Assembly: GCF_030296015.1 (NCBI RefSeq) | Contig: NZ_AP027368.1 | Span: 186,001-250,000 of the forward strand | Origin: Ferrimonas sp. YFM | GTDB lineage: Bacteria; Pseudomonadota; Gammaproteobacteria; Enterobacterales; Shewanellaceae | Direction of reading: 5' to 3' | Length of the DNA stretch: 64,000 bases | Shown: positions 9,279-19,466 of the stretch, in pieces | Numbering within the stretch: position 1 is the first letter of the stretch | Layout of the letters: every line of letters begins with the position of its first letter | The notes under the pieces: model-generated | Database searches by the model: none | Seen by the model: the letters and a program-made list of their open reading frames with translations, nothing else | Told to the model about the DNA's origin: nothing | Position numbers and translations under genes: made by a program

Positions 9279-9734
9279 ATGTTCCTGGTTTCCAACTACC
9301 CTCAAGTGCCCATAGTGACCACCAATCCTGCCACGGACGATCTCCGTCAGCAGGCGTTGGCGCGTGCCCCTGTGGTGCCGGCCAGGGAAGCGGAGAAATC
9401 GGCGTCGGAGCGGGCGTTGGACCCGGAGCACGATGCGGTGCAGCTGCCCGGTGGCAGCAAGTTGAAGCGGCGTGATGCCGAGGGTGAAGAGTCCAGGGAG
9501 GAGTCCCAGGAGCAGCAGGAGAAGCGCGGTGCCCTGTTTGAGTTGTGGCGCCCGCCGACCTTTGATCGCCCCGGCGTTCGCCGGCAGGGCACGGGCGCAG
9601 TGCCCAGAGAGAGCGGCTCTCCTTCTCTGGAGCTGAGTGACAGCGAATATCAGCGGTTTACCCGAATCCTTCATCGTCACTACAGTCAGGTGGCCCGGCC
9701 CGCCGAGCCACCGACCTTCCAGGTTAACGCTTAG
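9279..9734 (+). CDS. Hypothetical protein, charged and low-complexity, 151 aa
   Basis: Not recognised. It has a strong Shine-Dalgarno (AGGAGAG) before the ATG at 9279. No signal peptide or membrane segment. Residues 35-85 are strongly charged (Glu/Arg/Lys/Gln) and likely disordered; the C-terminal third ([20 protein letters not shown]) looks like an amphipathic helix. The stop overlaps the convergent tex stop by 11 bp, a compact ending that argues for a real gene. It could be a small regulator or adaptor; nothing in the sequence says which. Confidence 0.65.
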   Translation: MFLVSNYPQVPIVTTNPATDDLRQQALARAPVVPAREAEKSASERALDPEHDAVQLPGGSKLKRRDAEGEESREESQEQQEKRGALFELWRPPTFDRPGVRRQGTGAVPRESGSPSLELSDSEYQRFTRILHRHYSQVARPAEPPTFQVNA

Positions 9735-12054
9735 CCTTTTTGAAGGCGTCGGCGAAGGCGTTGCCCATGGTGCTGCTGCCGGGTTGGCTCTGGGTCTGTC
9801 TGTCATTGCGGCTGCGCTGACTGCGACGCTCTTGACCGCCCTTGGGCTGATTTTCCCGTCTGGGGCTTTTCTGTTGACCCGGCTCATCGTCCAGGCGCAT
9901 GGAGAGTCCGATGCGTTTGCGCTCGATCTCCACCTCCATCACTTTCACCTTCACCACGTCGCCGGTTTTCACCACCTTGCGGGGGTCGTCCACAAACTGG
10001 TGGGACAGGGCAGAGATGTGCACCAGACCGTCCTGATGGACGCCGATGTCCACGAAGGCACCGAAGTGGGTGACGTTGGTGACCACCCCCTGAAGCACCA
10101 TGCCCTGTTCCAGATCCTTGAGGGTCTCTACGCCGTCGGCAAACTGGGCGGTTTCGAACTGGCCCCGGGGATCCCGTCCCGGCTTTTCCAGCTCCGACAG
10201 CACGTCGGTGATTGTTGGCAGGCCAAACTGGTCACTGACGAACTGGGCCGGTTTCAGGCTCTTGAGGACACCGCGATTGCCAATAAGGGCTTCAATACCC
10301 TGGCCAGTGTGGTCGGCAATGCGCTTCACCAGGGAGTAACTCTCCGGGTGAACCCCTGAGGCGTCCAGGGGGTTGTTGCCCCCATTGATGCGCAGGAAGC
10401 CGGCACACTGCTCAAATGCCTTGGGTCCCAGGCGGGGCACCTTCAGCAGTTGTTTGCGCTCGTCGAAGCGACCGTTCTGGTCACGAAAATCCACCACATT
10501 CTGAGCCAGGGTGCGGGACAGGCCGGCCACCCGGTTGAGCAGCGCGGCGGAGGCGGTATTGAGATCCACCCCGACGGCATTTACGCAGTCCTCCACCACG
10601 GCGTCCAGGGAGTGGGCCAGGTGAGTCTGGCTGACGTCGTGCTGGTACTGGCCCACCCCGATGGACTTGGGCTCGATCTTCACCAGCTCCGCCAGGGGAT
10701 CTTGCAATCGGCGGGCGATGGAGACCGCGCCGCGCAGGGAGACGTCCAGATCCGGAAACTCCTTGGCGGCGGTTTCCGAGGCGGAGTAGACCGACGCGCC
10801 GGCCTCACTGACCATCACCCGTTCCAGTTTCAGCTCTGGATGGCGTTTCTGCAGGTCCGCCGTCAGCTTGTCGGTTTCCCGGGAGGCGGTGCCGTTGCCG
10901 ATGGCCACCAGCTCCACCTTGTGGGCTTTGGCCAGCCGGGCCAGGGACTGGATAGACTGATCCCACTGGTTGCGGGGAGCGTGAGGATAGATGGTGTCCG
11001 TGGCCACCAGTTTGCCGGTGTGATCCACCACCACCACCTTGACCCCGGTGCGCAGTCCGGGATCCAGGCCCAGGGTCGCCCGGGGGCCGGCCGGGGCGGC
11101 CATCAGCAGATCGCCCATGTTGTCGGCAAATACCTTGATGGCATCGGTTTCCGCCTTCTCTCTCAGGGCGGTCAGCAGCTCGCTCTCCATCTGCAGGCTC
11201 AGTTTCACCTTCCAGGTCCACTGCACCACGCTCTTGAGCCAGAGGTCCGCCGGCTGGCTGCCCAGGTTCAGCGACAGGGCCTGGGCGATCAGGGATTCGC
11301 AGATGCTGTGCTTCTGCCCCTCCTCCTGATTGGGGTCGGCGTTGAGGCTGATGGCCAGCACCCCTTCGTTGCGGCCACGCAGCATCGCCAGGGCCCGATG
11401 GGAGGGCACCTTGGTCAGGGCCTCATCGTGCTCAAAGTAGTCGCGGAACTTGGCCCCTGCCTGCTCCTGGCCGGGGATCAGCCGAACCTCCACCTGAGAC
11501 TGGCGACGCATATGATCCCGCACCGCGGCGATCACCTCCGCCTGCTCGGCGAAGCGCTCCATCAGAATCGCCCGGGCGCCGTCCAGCACCGCCTTGGTGG
11601 AGTCGAAGCCGGCGTCGCCGTTGAGGAAGGCCTGGGCTTCGTGCTCCGGCGTCAGTTGGCGCTGCTCCAGCAGTTTGTCGGCTAGAGGCTCCAGCCCCGC
11701 CTCGATGGCGATCTGCCCCTTGGTGCGCCGCTTGGGCTTATAGGGCAGATAGAGATCTTCCAGTTCAGTCTTGGTGGCCGCCGAGTTAATCTTTGTAAGC
11801 AGGGATGTATCCAGCTTGCCTTGCTGCTCAATGCTTTGCAGAATCGTCTGACGACGGGCATCCAGTTCCCTCAGGTAGGTGAGCCGGCTGTCCAGCTGGC
11901 GTAACTGGGTATCATCCAGGCCGCCGGTGACCTCCTTTCGGTAACGGGCGATAAAGGGAACGGTGGCCCCTTCATCCAGCAGGGTGATGGTGGCGTCCAC
12001 CTGTTGGGTTCGCACCTCCAGTTCCTGTGCGAGTCGTTGGGCAAGAGTCTGCAT
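9724..12054 (-). CDS. tex: RNA-binding transcription accessory protein Tex
   Basis: 776 residues. N-terminal Tex helical domain ([18 protein letters not shown]), a YqgF/RNase-H-like domain beginning [17 protein letters not shown] (about residue 330), helix-hairpin-helix region ([20 protein letters not shown], about 500), and an S1 domain with [26 protein letters not shown] (about 650-720). A basic Arg/Lys/Gln-rich tail of about 50 residues follows. Tex is a conserved nucleic-acid-binding factor affecting transcription and stress tolerance. Divergent from greB with 97 bp between them. Confidence 0.95.
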   Translation of the reverse strand: MQTLAQRLAQELEVRTQQVDATITLLDEGATVPFIARYRKEVTGGLDDTQLRQLDSRLTYLRELDARRQTILQSIEQQGKLDTSLLTKINSAATKTELEDLYLPYKPKRRTKGQIAIEAGLEPLADKLLEQRQLTPEHEAQAFLNGDAGFDSTKAVLDGARAILMERFAEQAEVIAAVRDHMRRQSQVEVRLIPGQEQAGAKFRDYFEHDEALTKVPSHRALAMLRGRNEGVLAISLNADPNQEEGQKHSICESLIAQALSLNLGSQPADLWLKSVVQWTWKVKLSLQMESELLTALREKAETDAIKVFADNMGDLLMAAPAGPRATLGLDPGLRTGVKVVVVDHTGKLVATDTIYPHAPRNQWDQSIQSLARLAKAHKVELVAIGNGTASRETDKLTADLQKRHPELKLERVMVSEAGASVYSASETAAKEFPDLDVSLRGAVSIARRLQDPLAELVKIEPKSIGVGQYQHDVSQTHLAHSLDAVVEDCVNAVGVDLNTASAALLNRVAGLSRTLAQNVVDFRDQNGRFDERKQLLKVPRLGPKAFEQCAGFLRINGGNNPLDASGVHPESYSLVKRIADHTGQGIEALIGNRGVLKSLKPAQFVSDQFGLPTITDVLSELEKPGRDPRGQFETAQFADGVETLKDLEQGMVLQGVVTNVTHFGAFVDIGVHQDGLVHISALSHQFVDDPRKVVKTGDVVKVKVMEVEIERKRIGLSMRLDDEPGQQKSPRRENQPKGGQERRSQRSRNDRQTQSQPGSSTMGNAFADAFKKAKR

Positions 12055-12151
12055 AGCGGTTGAATTTGCCTTTAATGGTTATGCGAGATAAAACTAAACC
12101 GGAATCTATCACAGACCTTCCCGGTTTTACCCACAACACCTTAGCGACTGA

Positions 12152-12634
12152 ATGAAAAAAGCCAATCTTATTACCCGAGAGGGGTGGAACACCCTGGAAC
12201 AGGAACTGAAGTACCTCTGGAAGGAGGAGCGCCCACGGGTGACGCAAGCGGTGCAGGAGGCGGCGGCCCTGGGGGATCGCTCCGAAAACGCCGAATACAT
12301 CTACGGCAAGAAGCGACTGAGGGAGATCGATCGCCGGGTACGCTTCCTCTCCAAACGGATGGAGCAGCTGCGCATCGTCGAGCCGGATCCCCGCCAGGAG
12401 GGCAAGGTGTACTTCGGGGCCTGGGTGGTCCTGGAGGCGGAAGAGGGCGGCCTGAGTACCTACAGGCTGGTTGGCCCGGATGAATTCAATGTCAGTGAGG
12501 GTAAAGTCAGTATCGACTCCCCCCTGGCGAGGGCCCTGCTGGGCAAAGAGGTGGACGACGAGGTAATTGTTCGTACGCCCGAAGGCGAGCAGGTCTACTA
12601 TATCAATGAGATACGCTATAAGGCAGCGGAATAA
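12152..12634 (+). CDS. greB: Transcript cleavage factor GreB
   Basis: 160 residues. The coiled-coil N-terminus carries the acidic tip in GDRSENAEYIYGKKRLREIDRR, and the basic patch of that segment is the GreB rather than GreA version. The factor enters the RNA polymerase secondary channel and stimulates cleavage of backtracked transcripts. It is followed after 11 bp by ompR on the same strand, whereas in E. coli greB is divergent from ompR. Confidence 0.95.
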   Translation: MKKANLITREGWNTLEQELKYLWKEERPRVTQAVQEAAALGDRSENAEYIYGKKRLREIDRRVRFLSKRMEQLRIVEPDPRQEGKVYFGAWVVLEAEEGGLSTYRLVGPDEFNVSEGKVSIDSPLARALLGKEVDDEVIVRTPEGEQVYYINEIRYKAAE

Positions 12635-12645
12635 GGGAGAGGCAG

Positions 12646-13371
12646 ATGACTCAGGAAACCTCAAAGGTTCTGGTGGTAGATGACGACCTCAGGCTCAGGG
12701 GACTGATTGAACGTTACCTAGGTGAGCAGGGCTACCAGGTGCGGGCGGCCGCCAATGCCGAGCAGATGGATCGCCTGCTGGAGCGGGAGAACTTTCACCT
12801 GCTGGTGCTGGACCTGATGCTGCCCGGAGAGGATGGCTTGAGCATCTGCCGCCGTCTGCGCCAGTCCAACAATGAGATCCCCATAGTGATGCTCACCGCC
12901 AAGGGGGATGAGGTGGACAGGATCATCGGCCTGGAGCTGGGCGCCGATGACTATCTGCCCAAGCCGTTCAACCCCCGCGAACTGCTGGCCCGCATCAAGG
13001 CGGTGCTGCGCCGCCGCCCCGGTGAGGTGCCCGGCGCCCCCTCCCTCAAGGAGCAGGAGGTGGCCTTTGGCGAGTACCGTCTCAACCTGGCGACCCGTGA
13101 GATGTTCAAGGGGGAGGAGCCCATCTCCCTTACCTCCGGTGAATTTGCCGTACTCAAGGTGCTGGTTTCCCACCCGAGGGAGCCCATGAGCCGGGATAAG
13201 CTGATGAACCAGGCCCGTGGCCGGGACTACAGTGCCCTGGAGCGCTCCATCGATGTGCAGGTGTCTCGCCTGCGTCGTCTGATCGAGGATGATCCCAGTA
13301 ACCCCAGGTACATTCAGACCGTCTGGGGCCTGGGCTACGTCTTCGTTCCCGACGGCAGCTCAGCCAAGTAG
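12646..13371 (+). CDS. ompR: Two-component response regulator OmpR
   Basis: 241 residues. Receiver domain with acidic pocket Asp12-Asp14, phospho-acceptor Asp56 in LLVLDLMLPGEDG and Lys in YLPKPFNPREL; winged-helix DNA-binding domain ending YIQTVWGLGYVFVPDG. It controls outer membrane proteins in response to osmolarity and acid through EnvZ. Shine-Dalgarno AGGGAGAGG before the ATG; the stop TAG touches the envZ ATG. Confidence 0.96.
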   Translation: MTQETSKVLVVDDDLRLRGLIERYLGEQGYQVRAAANAEQMDRLLERENFHLLVLDLMLPGEDGLSICRRLRQSNNEIPIVMLTAKGDEVDRIIGLELGADDYLPKPFNPRELLARIKAVLRRRPGEVPGAPSLKEQEVAFGEYRLNLATREMFKGEEPISLTSGEFAVLKVLVSHPREPMSRDKLMNQARGRDYSALERSIDVQVSRLRRLIEDDPSNPRYIQTVWGLGYVFVPDGSSAK

Positions 13372-14676
13372 ATGGTCTCCAGACTGCTGCCCCGCAGCAA
13401 CTTCGGCCAGACGGTTCTGCTGATCGGCTGCCTGTTGCTGATCAACCAGCTGGTGTCCTACATCTCCATGGACATCTATGTGGTGCGTCCCTCTACTCAG
13501 CAGATCAACCAGTTGCTCTCCCGTCAGGTGGAGCTGCTGTTCCGTGATCTGGAGTTGGACCGCACCAAGCTGACCGTGGTGGACGCCCTGAGGGACAAGC
13601 TGGCGGACGACAACTACATGGAGGTGTTTACCCTGCCAGAGGCCCGCCAGAATGGGCTGAGGGAAGCGCGGCTCTACTACGTGCTGTCGGATCAGATGTC
13701 TCAGTATCTGGGCGGTGAGGCCGAGGTGCGCATCTCCTTCGGAGAGCAGTATCTGATCTGGATTCGTCCCCCTCAGGCACCCACGGTGTGGCTGAGGGTG
13801 CCCCTGACCGGCTTCGATGAGTCGGTGATCTCCCCCCTGACTGTCTACCTGATGGTGATCGGTGCCCTGTCCGTGGCCGGTGGCTGGTGGTTTGCCCGTC
13901 AGCAGAGCCGGCCCCTGAGGCGGCTGCAGCGGGCCGCCCTGGCGGTTTCCCGGGGTAAGTTCCCCGATCCCCTGCCCCTGAAGGGGCCCGCCGAGGTGGT
14001 GGCGGTAACCCAGGCGTTCAACCAGATGTCCCGCTCCATGAAGCAGCTGGAAACCGACAGGCAGCTGTTGCTGGCCGGGGTGTCCCATGATCTGCGCACC
14101 CCCCTGACCCGCATCCGTCTGGCCAGTGAGATGATGAGCGACCAGGACAGTTTCCTGAAAGAGGGGATAGAGCACGACATCGATGACATGAACAACATCA
14201 TCGATCAGTTCATCGAGTTTGTTCGAGGCAGCCCGGCGGAGGAGCACAGCCGAATCAGCCTGGATGAGCTGCTGCAGGAAGCGGCCCAGCAGGAGAGTCT
14301 GCGCCATACCAAGGTGGAGCTGAGCCTGGGCAAGGTGCCGCCGGTGCCCATGCCGGTGATCGCCATCAAGCGGGTGCTGGCCAACCTCATCGAAAATGGG
14401 GTGCGCTACGGCGGTGGCGATCTCAAGCTGAGTTCCGGCTTCGACGGCCGCTGGGTGTGGTTTGCCGTGTCCGATAACGGGCCGGGTATTCCGCCTAAAC
14501 AGATTGAATCTTTGTTTGAACCCTTCACCCAGGGCGATGTGGCACGAGGCTCGGTAGGCTCAGGCCTGGGCCTGGCCATCGTCAAACGGGTGGTGGACAG
14601 TGAAGGTGGCCGGGTGGAGCTGGCCAACCGCAGTCATGGAGGCTTACGAGCGACCGTATGGTTACCCCGATCCTGA
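13372..14676 (+). CDS. envZ: Osmosensor histidine kinase EnvZ
   Basis: 434 residues. First transmembrane helix about 13-33, periplasmic region to about 150, second helix about 154-174, HAMP linker, H-box [17 protein letters not shown] with His239, N-box [13 protein letters not shown]1 VSDNGPGIP and G2 [10 protein letters not shown]. It autophosphorylates and controls OmpR phosphorylation. It begins directly after the ompR stop. Its last 19 bp overlap the next gene, in another frame. Confidence 0.95.
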   Translation: MVSRLLPRSNFGQTVLLIGCLLLINQLVSYISMDIYVVRPSTQQINQLLSRQVELLFRDLELDRTKLTVVDALRDKLADDNYMEVFTLPEARQNGLREARLYYVLSDQMSQYLGGEAEVRISFGEQYLIWIRPPQAPTVWLRVPLTGFDESVISPLTVYLMVIGALSVAGGWWFARQQSRPLRRLQRAALAVSRGKFPDPLPLKGPAEVVAVTQAFNQMSRSMKQLETDRQLLLAGVSHDLRTPLTRIRLASEMMSDQDSFLKEGIEHDIDDMNNIIDQFIEFVRGSPAEEHSRISLDELLQEAAQQESLRHTKVELSLGKVPPVPMPVIAIKRVLANLIENGVRYGGGDLKLSSGFDGRWVWFAVSDNGPGIPPKQIESLFEPFTQGDVARGSVGSGLGLAIVKRVVDSEGGRVELANRSHGGLRATVWLPRS

Positions 14677-15485
14677 CCCTGGCCGTTGCCCTGGCGGCCC
14701 CAATGGAACCCTTGCCTCCCTTGATGGAGGAGATCTCCGGCCTGGCCTTCGATGGTCAGCACCTGTGGGCCCACAACGACAGTGGTGATGGCCCCAGGAT
14801 CTACAAGTTCGACGGCCAGGGGCGCTATCTGGGGCGGGTGGGGTTTCGCGGCGCCGATGCCCGGGACTGGGAGGATATGACCAGTGATGGTCAGCACCTG
14901 TTCGTGGCCGATTGCGGCAACAACCGGGGCAATCGCCGGGATCTGACCATCTACCGCACCCCAGTCCCCGGAGCAGAGGGCAGCAAGGTCAGCGCGGTGC
15001 CGATCCACTTCGCCTTTGCCGAGCAGCGGGATTTCAGCCGCAAAGGCTACATCCATAACTTCGACTGCGAGGCGATTGCCGCAACGGACCAATCCCTTTG
15101 GGTATTTTCCAAGAACTGGGGAGACGGCCAGAGCCGGGTGTACCGGCTGCCCAAGGAGCCGGGTGAGTACAGCCCGGCAGCGGTGCAGACCCTGGCGGTC
15201 CACGGCCAGATTACTGCGGCAGACTGGCAACCGGAAACCGGCCGTATCGCCTTGCTGGGGTACCGTGGCGGACTGGCGTTTCGTCCCTTTATCTGGATAG
15301 CTCAGATGGATGAGAGCGGAGTGAACTGGGACACGGCTAAGCGCTATACCCCTCTTGAGGATGGTCAGTGGGAAGCCCTGACCTGGGTCTCTCCCACCAC
15401 CTTGCTGTTGGGCAAGGAGTCCAGTGACGTCAGCGATCATGGCTGGCAGCTGTGGCAGCCGCCGCAGCCGGTGTCCACGGACTAG
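14658..15485 (+). CDS. Secreted propeller-like protein of unknown function
   Basis: 275 residues, starting inside the 3' end of envZ (19-bp overlap), so translationally coupled. The N-terminus ([15 protein letters not shown]) is a short signal peptide. Repeating blade-like segments such as [43 protein letters not shown] and [18 protein letters not shown] suggest a beta-propeller, as in SdiA-regulated or phytase-like esterase families. No catalytic motif recognised. Coupling to envZ raises the possibility of a periplasmic partner of the sensor, but this is inference. A strong terminator follows. Confidence 0.75.
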   Translation: MVTPILTLAVALAAPMEPLPPLMEEISGLAFDGQHLWAHNDSGDGPRIYKFDGQGRYLGRVGFRGADARDWEDMTSDGQHLFVADCGNNRGNRRDLTIYRTPVPGAEGSKVSAVPIHFAFAEQRDFSRKGYIHNFDCEAIAATDQSLWVFSKNWGDGQSRVYRLPKEPGEYSPAAVQTLAVHGQITAADWQPETGRIALLGYRGGLAFRPFIWIAQMDESGVNWDTAKRYTPLEDGQWEALTWVSPTTLLLGKESSDVSDHGWQLWQPPQPVSTD

Positions 15486-15500
15486 GGCAACGCAACGAAA

Positions 15501-15534
15501 AAGAGGACTCCCAAGGGAGTCCTCTTCTGTTTTC
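15501..15534. terminator. Bidirectional terminator after the greB-ompR-envZ cluster
   Basis: Nearly perfect stem AAGAGGACTCCC (15501-15512) with GGGAGTCCTCTT (15515-15526), then a T-rich tail TCTGTTTT; A-run on the other side. It lies between convergent stops at 15485 and 15545. Confidence 0.88.
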
Positions 15535-15544
15535 AGCGTCGCTG

Positions 15545-17338
15545 TTACTCGTAGCTGATGTTCAGGGTGACACCAGAGAAGGCGCGGTAGGCGCGAATGC
15601 CCACAAACCAGGTGCCGGCGCTGGGGTTGGCTTCTACGCAGCTCTCGTTGTTGCCGGATTCATAGGGGCGGCAGTTGTAGGAGCGAGTCGTCGGCTGGGC
15701 GCCGAAGCGGGTGTAGAGGTCGGCATCACCGCTGCCGCCACTGATGGTGGCAGTGAAGTTGGTGGCACCGGCAGGCACCTCCACTTCATACATCACCCAG
15801 TCACGGCGGGAGGCAGACAGGTTGTCGAAGGTCCAGCTGTTGCCTTCACCATTGCCGTCACCACCGCCATTGTCGCCACCGGCAGCGGCGGCCACCGCGG
15901 CTGCCGCATCGACCAGGCCAACACCACAGTTGGAGCAGCTGTCGGCGCGGGCGGTGGACTTGAGGATGCTCTCCGCCTTATCGGGATCCATGGTGGGATC
16001 CGCTTCATACATCAGGGCTACCAGGCCGGCTACGTGAGGGGCGGCCATGGAGGTGCCCTGCAGGTAGTCGTAGTTGTCGGATGCGGGCGCCAGGCTGCCG
16101 CTGTTGTAGGTGGAGAGGATGCCGTTGGAGTCGCCGGCAAAGCTCATGGCACCACCCGGGGCAGAGACGTCGATGGCGCTGCCGTAGTTGGAGTAGTAGG
16201 CGCGGGTTGCGTCGCGGCCCAGTGCGGCCACGTTGACCACGCCATCACAGTTACCCGGATTGAAGTTGGCGGCATTCTGGTTGGAGTTACCGGCAGCTAC
16301 CACCACGGTGGCACCGTTGGAGCGAGCGGTGTTGATGGCGTTCTGAGTGGTGGAGGAGCAGCTGCCGCCGCCACCCAGGCTCATGTTGATTACGTCCGCT
16401 GGGTTGGCGTTGGCAGGGACACCGGGTACGCTGCCGCCTGAGGCCCAGATGATGCCGTCGGCGATGTCAGAGGTGTAACCACCACACTTACCCAGAACAC
16501 GAACCGGCACGATCTTGGCGCCATAGGCCACACCGGCCACACCTGTGTTGTTGTTGGCCACCGCAGCCACGGTGCCGGCCACGTGGGTACCGTGCCAGGA
16601 GCTGCCCTGGTCCTGCTCGGGGTAGCCGTTGCCGCACTCGCCGGCCTGGACGTGGTCGCCGGGATCGGTGGCATCGCTGTCGCGGCCATCACCGTCCACG
16701 GAGACGAAGGTATCGTTGATCATGTCGTAGCCAGGCAGGATGTTGCCGTTGAGGTCGGCATGGGGACGATAACCGGTATCCAGTACCGCCACCACGGTGC
16801 CTGCACCGGTTACGCTGTCCCAGGCTGCGGGCAGGTTCATGCCGGCGGCGGACTCGAAGTAGTGCCACTGATCGCCGTAGCGGGGATCGTTGGGGGTGGC
16901 CATGGGGCGCAGCATCTGGTCCAGCTCGATGGACTCGATGTTGCTGTCTGCGGCCAGCATAGTTTCCATCACTTGCTTGGCTTCTTGCTTGCTCATGGCG
17001 CCTTTCATGGCGAACACATGGTGCTTGGCCAGGGCCATGCTGCGGACGAAGCGCATATCACTGCCCACCTGAGCGGCCATGGTACGGGCCTTCTCTTTCA
17101 TCAGGCTGGCCTGGTTGCCGTTGCCCATGAAGGAGAACAGGAAGGGCGCGTTGTTCTCTTGCTTGTAGCGAACGATGAAACGGGTCTGAGGCCCGGTTGC
17201 ACTCTGATCTTCCAGCGTCAGATTGAAGCTCTTGAATCCACCTTGTCCGGCAGGCTCCCATGCCATGGCCGGAGCAGCCACTGCGGAGCCCAGGGCGACG
17301 CACAGTGCCAGCTTGGTAAAGTCTTTTCCTTGAATCAT
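15545..17338 (-). CDS. Secreted subtilisin-like serine protease with C-terminal PPC domain
   Basis: 597 residues. Signal peptide to about residue 26 (AAPAMA/W), I9-like propeptide to about 145, then the S8 catalytic domain: Asp187 in VAVLDTGYRPHADL, His249 in SSWHGTHVAGT, oxyanion Asn351 in VVVAAGNSN, Ser430 in LQGTSMAAPHVAGL. A Gly/Asp/Asn-rich linker (about 485-505) joins a bacterial pre-peptidase C-terminal (PPC) domain (WTFDNLSASRRDWVMYEVEVPAG...). PPC-bearing subtilases of marine gammaproteobacteria are typical type II secretion substrates, and the gsp operon begins 3.7 kb away. Its upstream region is AT-rich, unlike its surroundings. Confidence 0.94.
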   Translation of the reverse strand: MIQGKDFTKLALCVALGSAVAAPAMAWEPAGQGGFKSFNLTLEDQSATGPQTRFIVRYKQENNAPFLFSFMGNGNQASLMKEKARTMAAQVGSDMRFVRSMALAKHHVFAMKGAMSKQEAKQVMETMLAADSNIESIELDQMLRPMATPNDPRYGDQWHYFESAAGMNLPAAWDSVTGAGTVVAVLDTGYRPHADLNGNILPGYDMINDTFVSVDGDGRDSDATDPGDHVQAGECGNGYPEQDQGSSWHGTHVAGTVAAVANNNTGVAGVAYGAKIVPVRVLGKCGGYTSDIADGIIWASGGSVPGVPANANPADVINMSLGGGGSCSSTTQNAINTARSNGATVVVAAGNSNQNAANFNPGNCDGVVNVAALGRDATRAYYSNYGSAIDVSAPGGAMSFAGDSNGILSTYNSGSLAPASDNYDYLQGTSMAAPHVAGLVALMYEADPTMDPDKAESILKSTARADSCSNCGVGLVDAAAAVAAAAGGDNGGGDGNGEGNSWTFDNLSASRRDWVMYEVEVPAGATNFTATISGGSGDADLYTRFGAQPTTRSYNCRPYESGNNESCVEANPSAGTWFVGIRAYRAFSGVTLNISYE

Positions 17339-17680
17339 TGTTATTTCCTAATTGTGATTGCTGATTTATCAACGCCTTCCATACGTTGACTTTGCCGAAC
17401 CTATCACTGCCGGAAATAACTCTCAATGGGCCCTGGCGCAAAAATTCAACCAAAATATACAAAATGATTACAATTTTAACATTTGGAAATATTGGTTATT
17501 GCGACCTTATAAAGTGTCGCTATTTCACTAAGTTGGGGTGGGTAAAGGGAAAATTCCCCCTCCGCTGGCGGATGAAATGAGTCGTTTTCCGCTTCGATGC
17601 GTAAGAGATTGCCCAAGGCGAATGTGCGTCGAAATAATTCACCGAACGGTGAATTATTTTTGAGGCGAATAGAAATGCAA
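17339..17680. promoter_or_regulatory. AT-rich intergenic region with a perfect 13-bp-arm palindrome
   Basis: 342 bp between the subtilase start and the pckA terminator, much richer in A/T than the neighbouring genes. It should hold the protease promoter (an A/T-rich stretch with TATATT on the minus strand near 17452-17457). At 17632-17659 is a perfect inverted repeat: arm AAATAATTCACCG, 2-nt centre AA, then the complementary arm, followed by more T. No + strand gene precedes it, so it is either an operator or a stray terminator. A weaker repeat GCGAC/GTCGC spans 17501-17520. Confidence 0.5.
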
Positions 17681-17717
17681 AAGGGCCGCTAACATATTGG
17701 CGGCCCTTGTGTTTTTT
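17681..17717 (-). terminator. Terminator downstream of pckA
   Basis: Stem AAGGGCCGC (17681-17689) with GCGGCCCTT (17700-17708), 10-nt loop, and T-runs on both sides; 26 bp after the pckA stop in its direction of transcription. Confidence 0.75.
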
Positions 17718-17733
17718 GAGGTTGGTTCAGACC

Positions 17734-19275
17734 TTATCCCTGGGGACCGGCTTGTCGAATCCCGTCGGAAACCTGGTATTTGCCAAAGTTCTCTTTGAAC
17801 TCGGCGGCCAGTTTGGCGGCGTAGCGATCGTACTCCTGGCCGTCCTCCCAGGTGTCGCGGGGATTGAGCAGTTTGCTGTCGACGCCGGCGATGCTCAGGG
17901 GCACCTCCAGGTTCAGCTGAGGCAGGTGCCGGGTCTTGGCGTCGGCCAGTTCACCGGAGACGATGGCGTCGATGATGGCCCGAGTGGTGGGGATGTCGAA
18001 ACGCTGTCCCGCGCCATAGGGGCCACCGGTCCAGCCGGTATTCACCAGGTACACCTTGGTGTCGAAGCTCTCGATGCGCTTCATCAGCAGCTCGGCGTAG
18101 ACCCCGGCAGGACGGGGGAAGAAGGGCGCGCCGAAGCAGGTGGAGAAAGTGGACTGAATGCCGGCGGCACTGCCCATCTCGGTGGAGCCGACCTTGGCGG
18201 TGTAGCCAGAGAGGAAGTGGTAGGCCGCCGCTTCCTTGCTCAGGCAGGAGACCGGGGGCAACACGCCGGAAACGTCGCAGGTGAGGAACACCACCGCATG
18301 GGGTTCGGCACCGCGATTGGCTTCGATGCGACGGGCGATGTGCTCCAGTGGGTAGGCGGCCCGGCTGTTCTGGGTCAGGCTGTCATCGCCGTAGTCCGGG
18401 GTGCGCTCCTCGTTGAGCACCACGTTCTCCAGGACGGTACCGAAGTGGATGGCATTCCAGATCACCGGCTCGTTCTTGGCAGACAGGTCGATGCATTTGG
18501 CGTAGCAGCCGCCTTCGATGTTGAACACGCCGCCGGGAGCCCAGCCATGCTCATCGTCACCTATCAGGGCACGCTTGGGATCGGCAGACAGGGTGGTCTT
18601 GCCGGTGCCGGACAGGCCAAAGAACAGGGTGGTGTCGCCCACTTCGCCGACGTTGGCGGAGCAGTGCATCGGCAGTACGCCCTTGGCGGGGAGCAGGAAG
18701 TTCTGAACGGAGAACATCGACTTTTTCATCTCGCCGGCGTAGCGCATGCCCGCCAGCAATACCTTGCGCTGGGCAAAGTTGATGATCACTGCGCCGTCGG
18801 AATTGGTGCCGTCCCGCTCGGGGACACACTGGAAGCCTGGTGCGTTGTAGATCTGCCACTCCTCCTTGTCCCCCTGGTTGTAGCGCTTGGGGACAATGAA
18901 CAGATTGCGGGCGAACAACTGTTGCCAGGCGGTTTCCGTGGTCACCCTAACCGGCAGGTAGTGCTCTGGATCGGCGCCCACTTCCAACTCGGACTGGAAG
19001 CACTCTTTCTCGGCCAGGTAGGCTTCGACCAGAGACCAGAGGGCATCAAACTTGTTGGTGTCGAAGGGTTTGTTGATCTTGCCCCAGTCGATTTCGGCTT
19101 CGGTGGAGGGTTCTTTGACAATGAAGCGGTCGTTGGGGGAGCGGCCGGTGCGCTGACCGGTTTCGACGCAGAGGGCACCGTTGTCGGCCAGGGTGCCTTC
19201 GCCACGGTCGAGCGCATGTTCGACCAACTCGGCGGTGGAGAGGTTGTTCAGTACACGCATCCTGCATGTAGTCAT
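17734..19275 (-). CDS. pckA: Phosphoenolpyruvate carboxykinase (ATP)
   Basis: 513 residues. Kinase-1a loop [11 protein letters not shown] (residues 220-230), kinase-2 GDDEHGW (Asp240, Asp241), substrate Arg in GRSPNDRF (RTGRSPNDR) and the HSANVGEVG metal-binding area (here [11 protein letters not shown]). It converts oxaloacetate to PEP in the first step of gluconeogenesis, important for growth on amino acids and lactate. ATG at 19275 has AAGGAG 10 bp upstream; an in-frame ATG five codons later is less well placed. A CRP-like site and TACACT -10 element precede it. Confidence 0.96.
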   Translation of the reverse strand: MTTCRMRVLNNLSTAELVEHALDRGEGTLADNGALCVETGQRTGRSPNDRFIVKEPSTEAEIDWGKINKPFDTNKFDALWSLVEAYLAEKECFQSELEVGADPEHYLPVRVTTETAWQQLFARNLFIVPKRYNQGDKEEWQIYNAPGFQCVPERDGTNSDGAVIINFAQRKVLLAGMRYAGEMKKSMFSVQNFLLPAKGVLPMHCSANVGEVGDTTLFFGLSGTGKTTLSADPKRALIGDDEHGWAPGGVFNIEGGCYAKCIDLSAKNEPVIWNAIHFGTVLENVVLNEERTPDYGDDSLTQNSRAAYPLEHIARRIEANRGAEPHAVVFLTCDVSGVLPPVSCLSKEAAAYHFLSGYTAKVGSTEMGSAAGIQSTFSTCFGAPFFPRPAGVYAELLMKRIESFDTKVYLVNTGWTGGPYGAGQRFDIPTTRAIIDAIVSGELADAKTRHLPQLNLEVPLSIAGVDSKLLNPRDTWEDGQEYDRYAAKLAAEFKENFGKYQVSDGIRQAGPQG

Positions 19276-19373
19276 ACTGTTTTGACTCCTTGGCGTCGGG
19301 GCTCCTGCCGTCCGCCTGATTTCTATTTATTGGGGGGCCTGTAGGGTGTGAACAGTTTCTGTTCAACGAGGGG

Positions 19374-19422
19374 AGTGTAGCGTCGATGGGGCAAAAAATC
19401 GATATTTGTGACAAAGATCAAA
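19374..19422 (-). promoter_or_regulatory. Candidate CRP-activated promoter of pckA
   Basis: TGTGA-N6-TCAAA at 19407-19422 matches eight of ten conserved CRP positions. Downstream on the minus strand is a TACACT -10 (19379-19374) with a poor -35 (TCGATT), as expected of an activator-dependent promoter; CRP centre about -47 from the likely start. pckA is under CRP control in E. coli. Not tested. Confidence 0.45.
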
Positions 19423-19444
19423 GGGCGGCACAATGGCCGCCCTT
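19421..19444 (-). terminator. Terminator-like hairpin after hslO
   Basis: Stem AAGGGCGGC (19421-19429) with GCCGCCCTT (19436-19444), loop ACAATG, 23 bp after the hslO stop. The U-tract is short (TTTGAT), so termination may be partial. It touches the CRP-like site. Confidence 0.6.
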
Positions 19445-19466
19445 ATCTACAGATTGATGTTTGCTA

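Noticed and set aside
10450..11685. A 411-codon frame opposite tex
   Set aside because: Shadow of tex with His/Gln/Gly-rich composition and no ribosome site.
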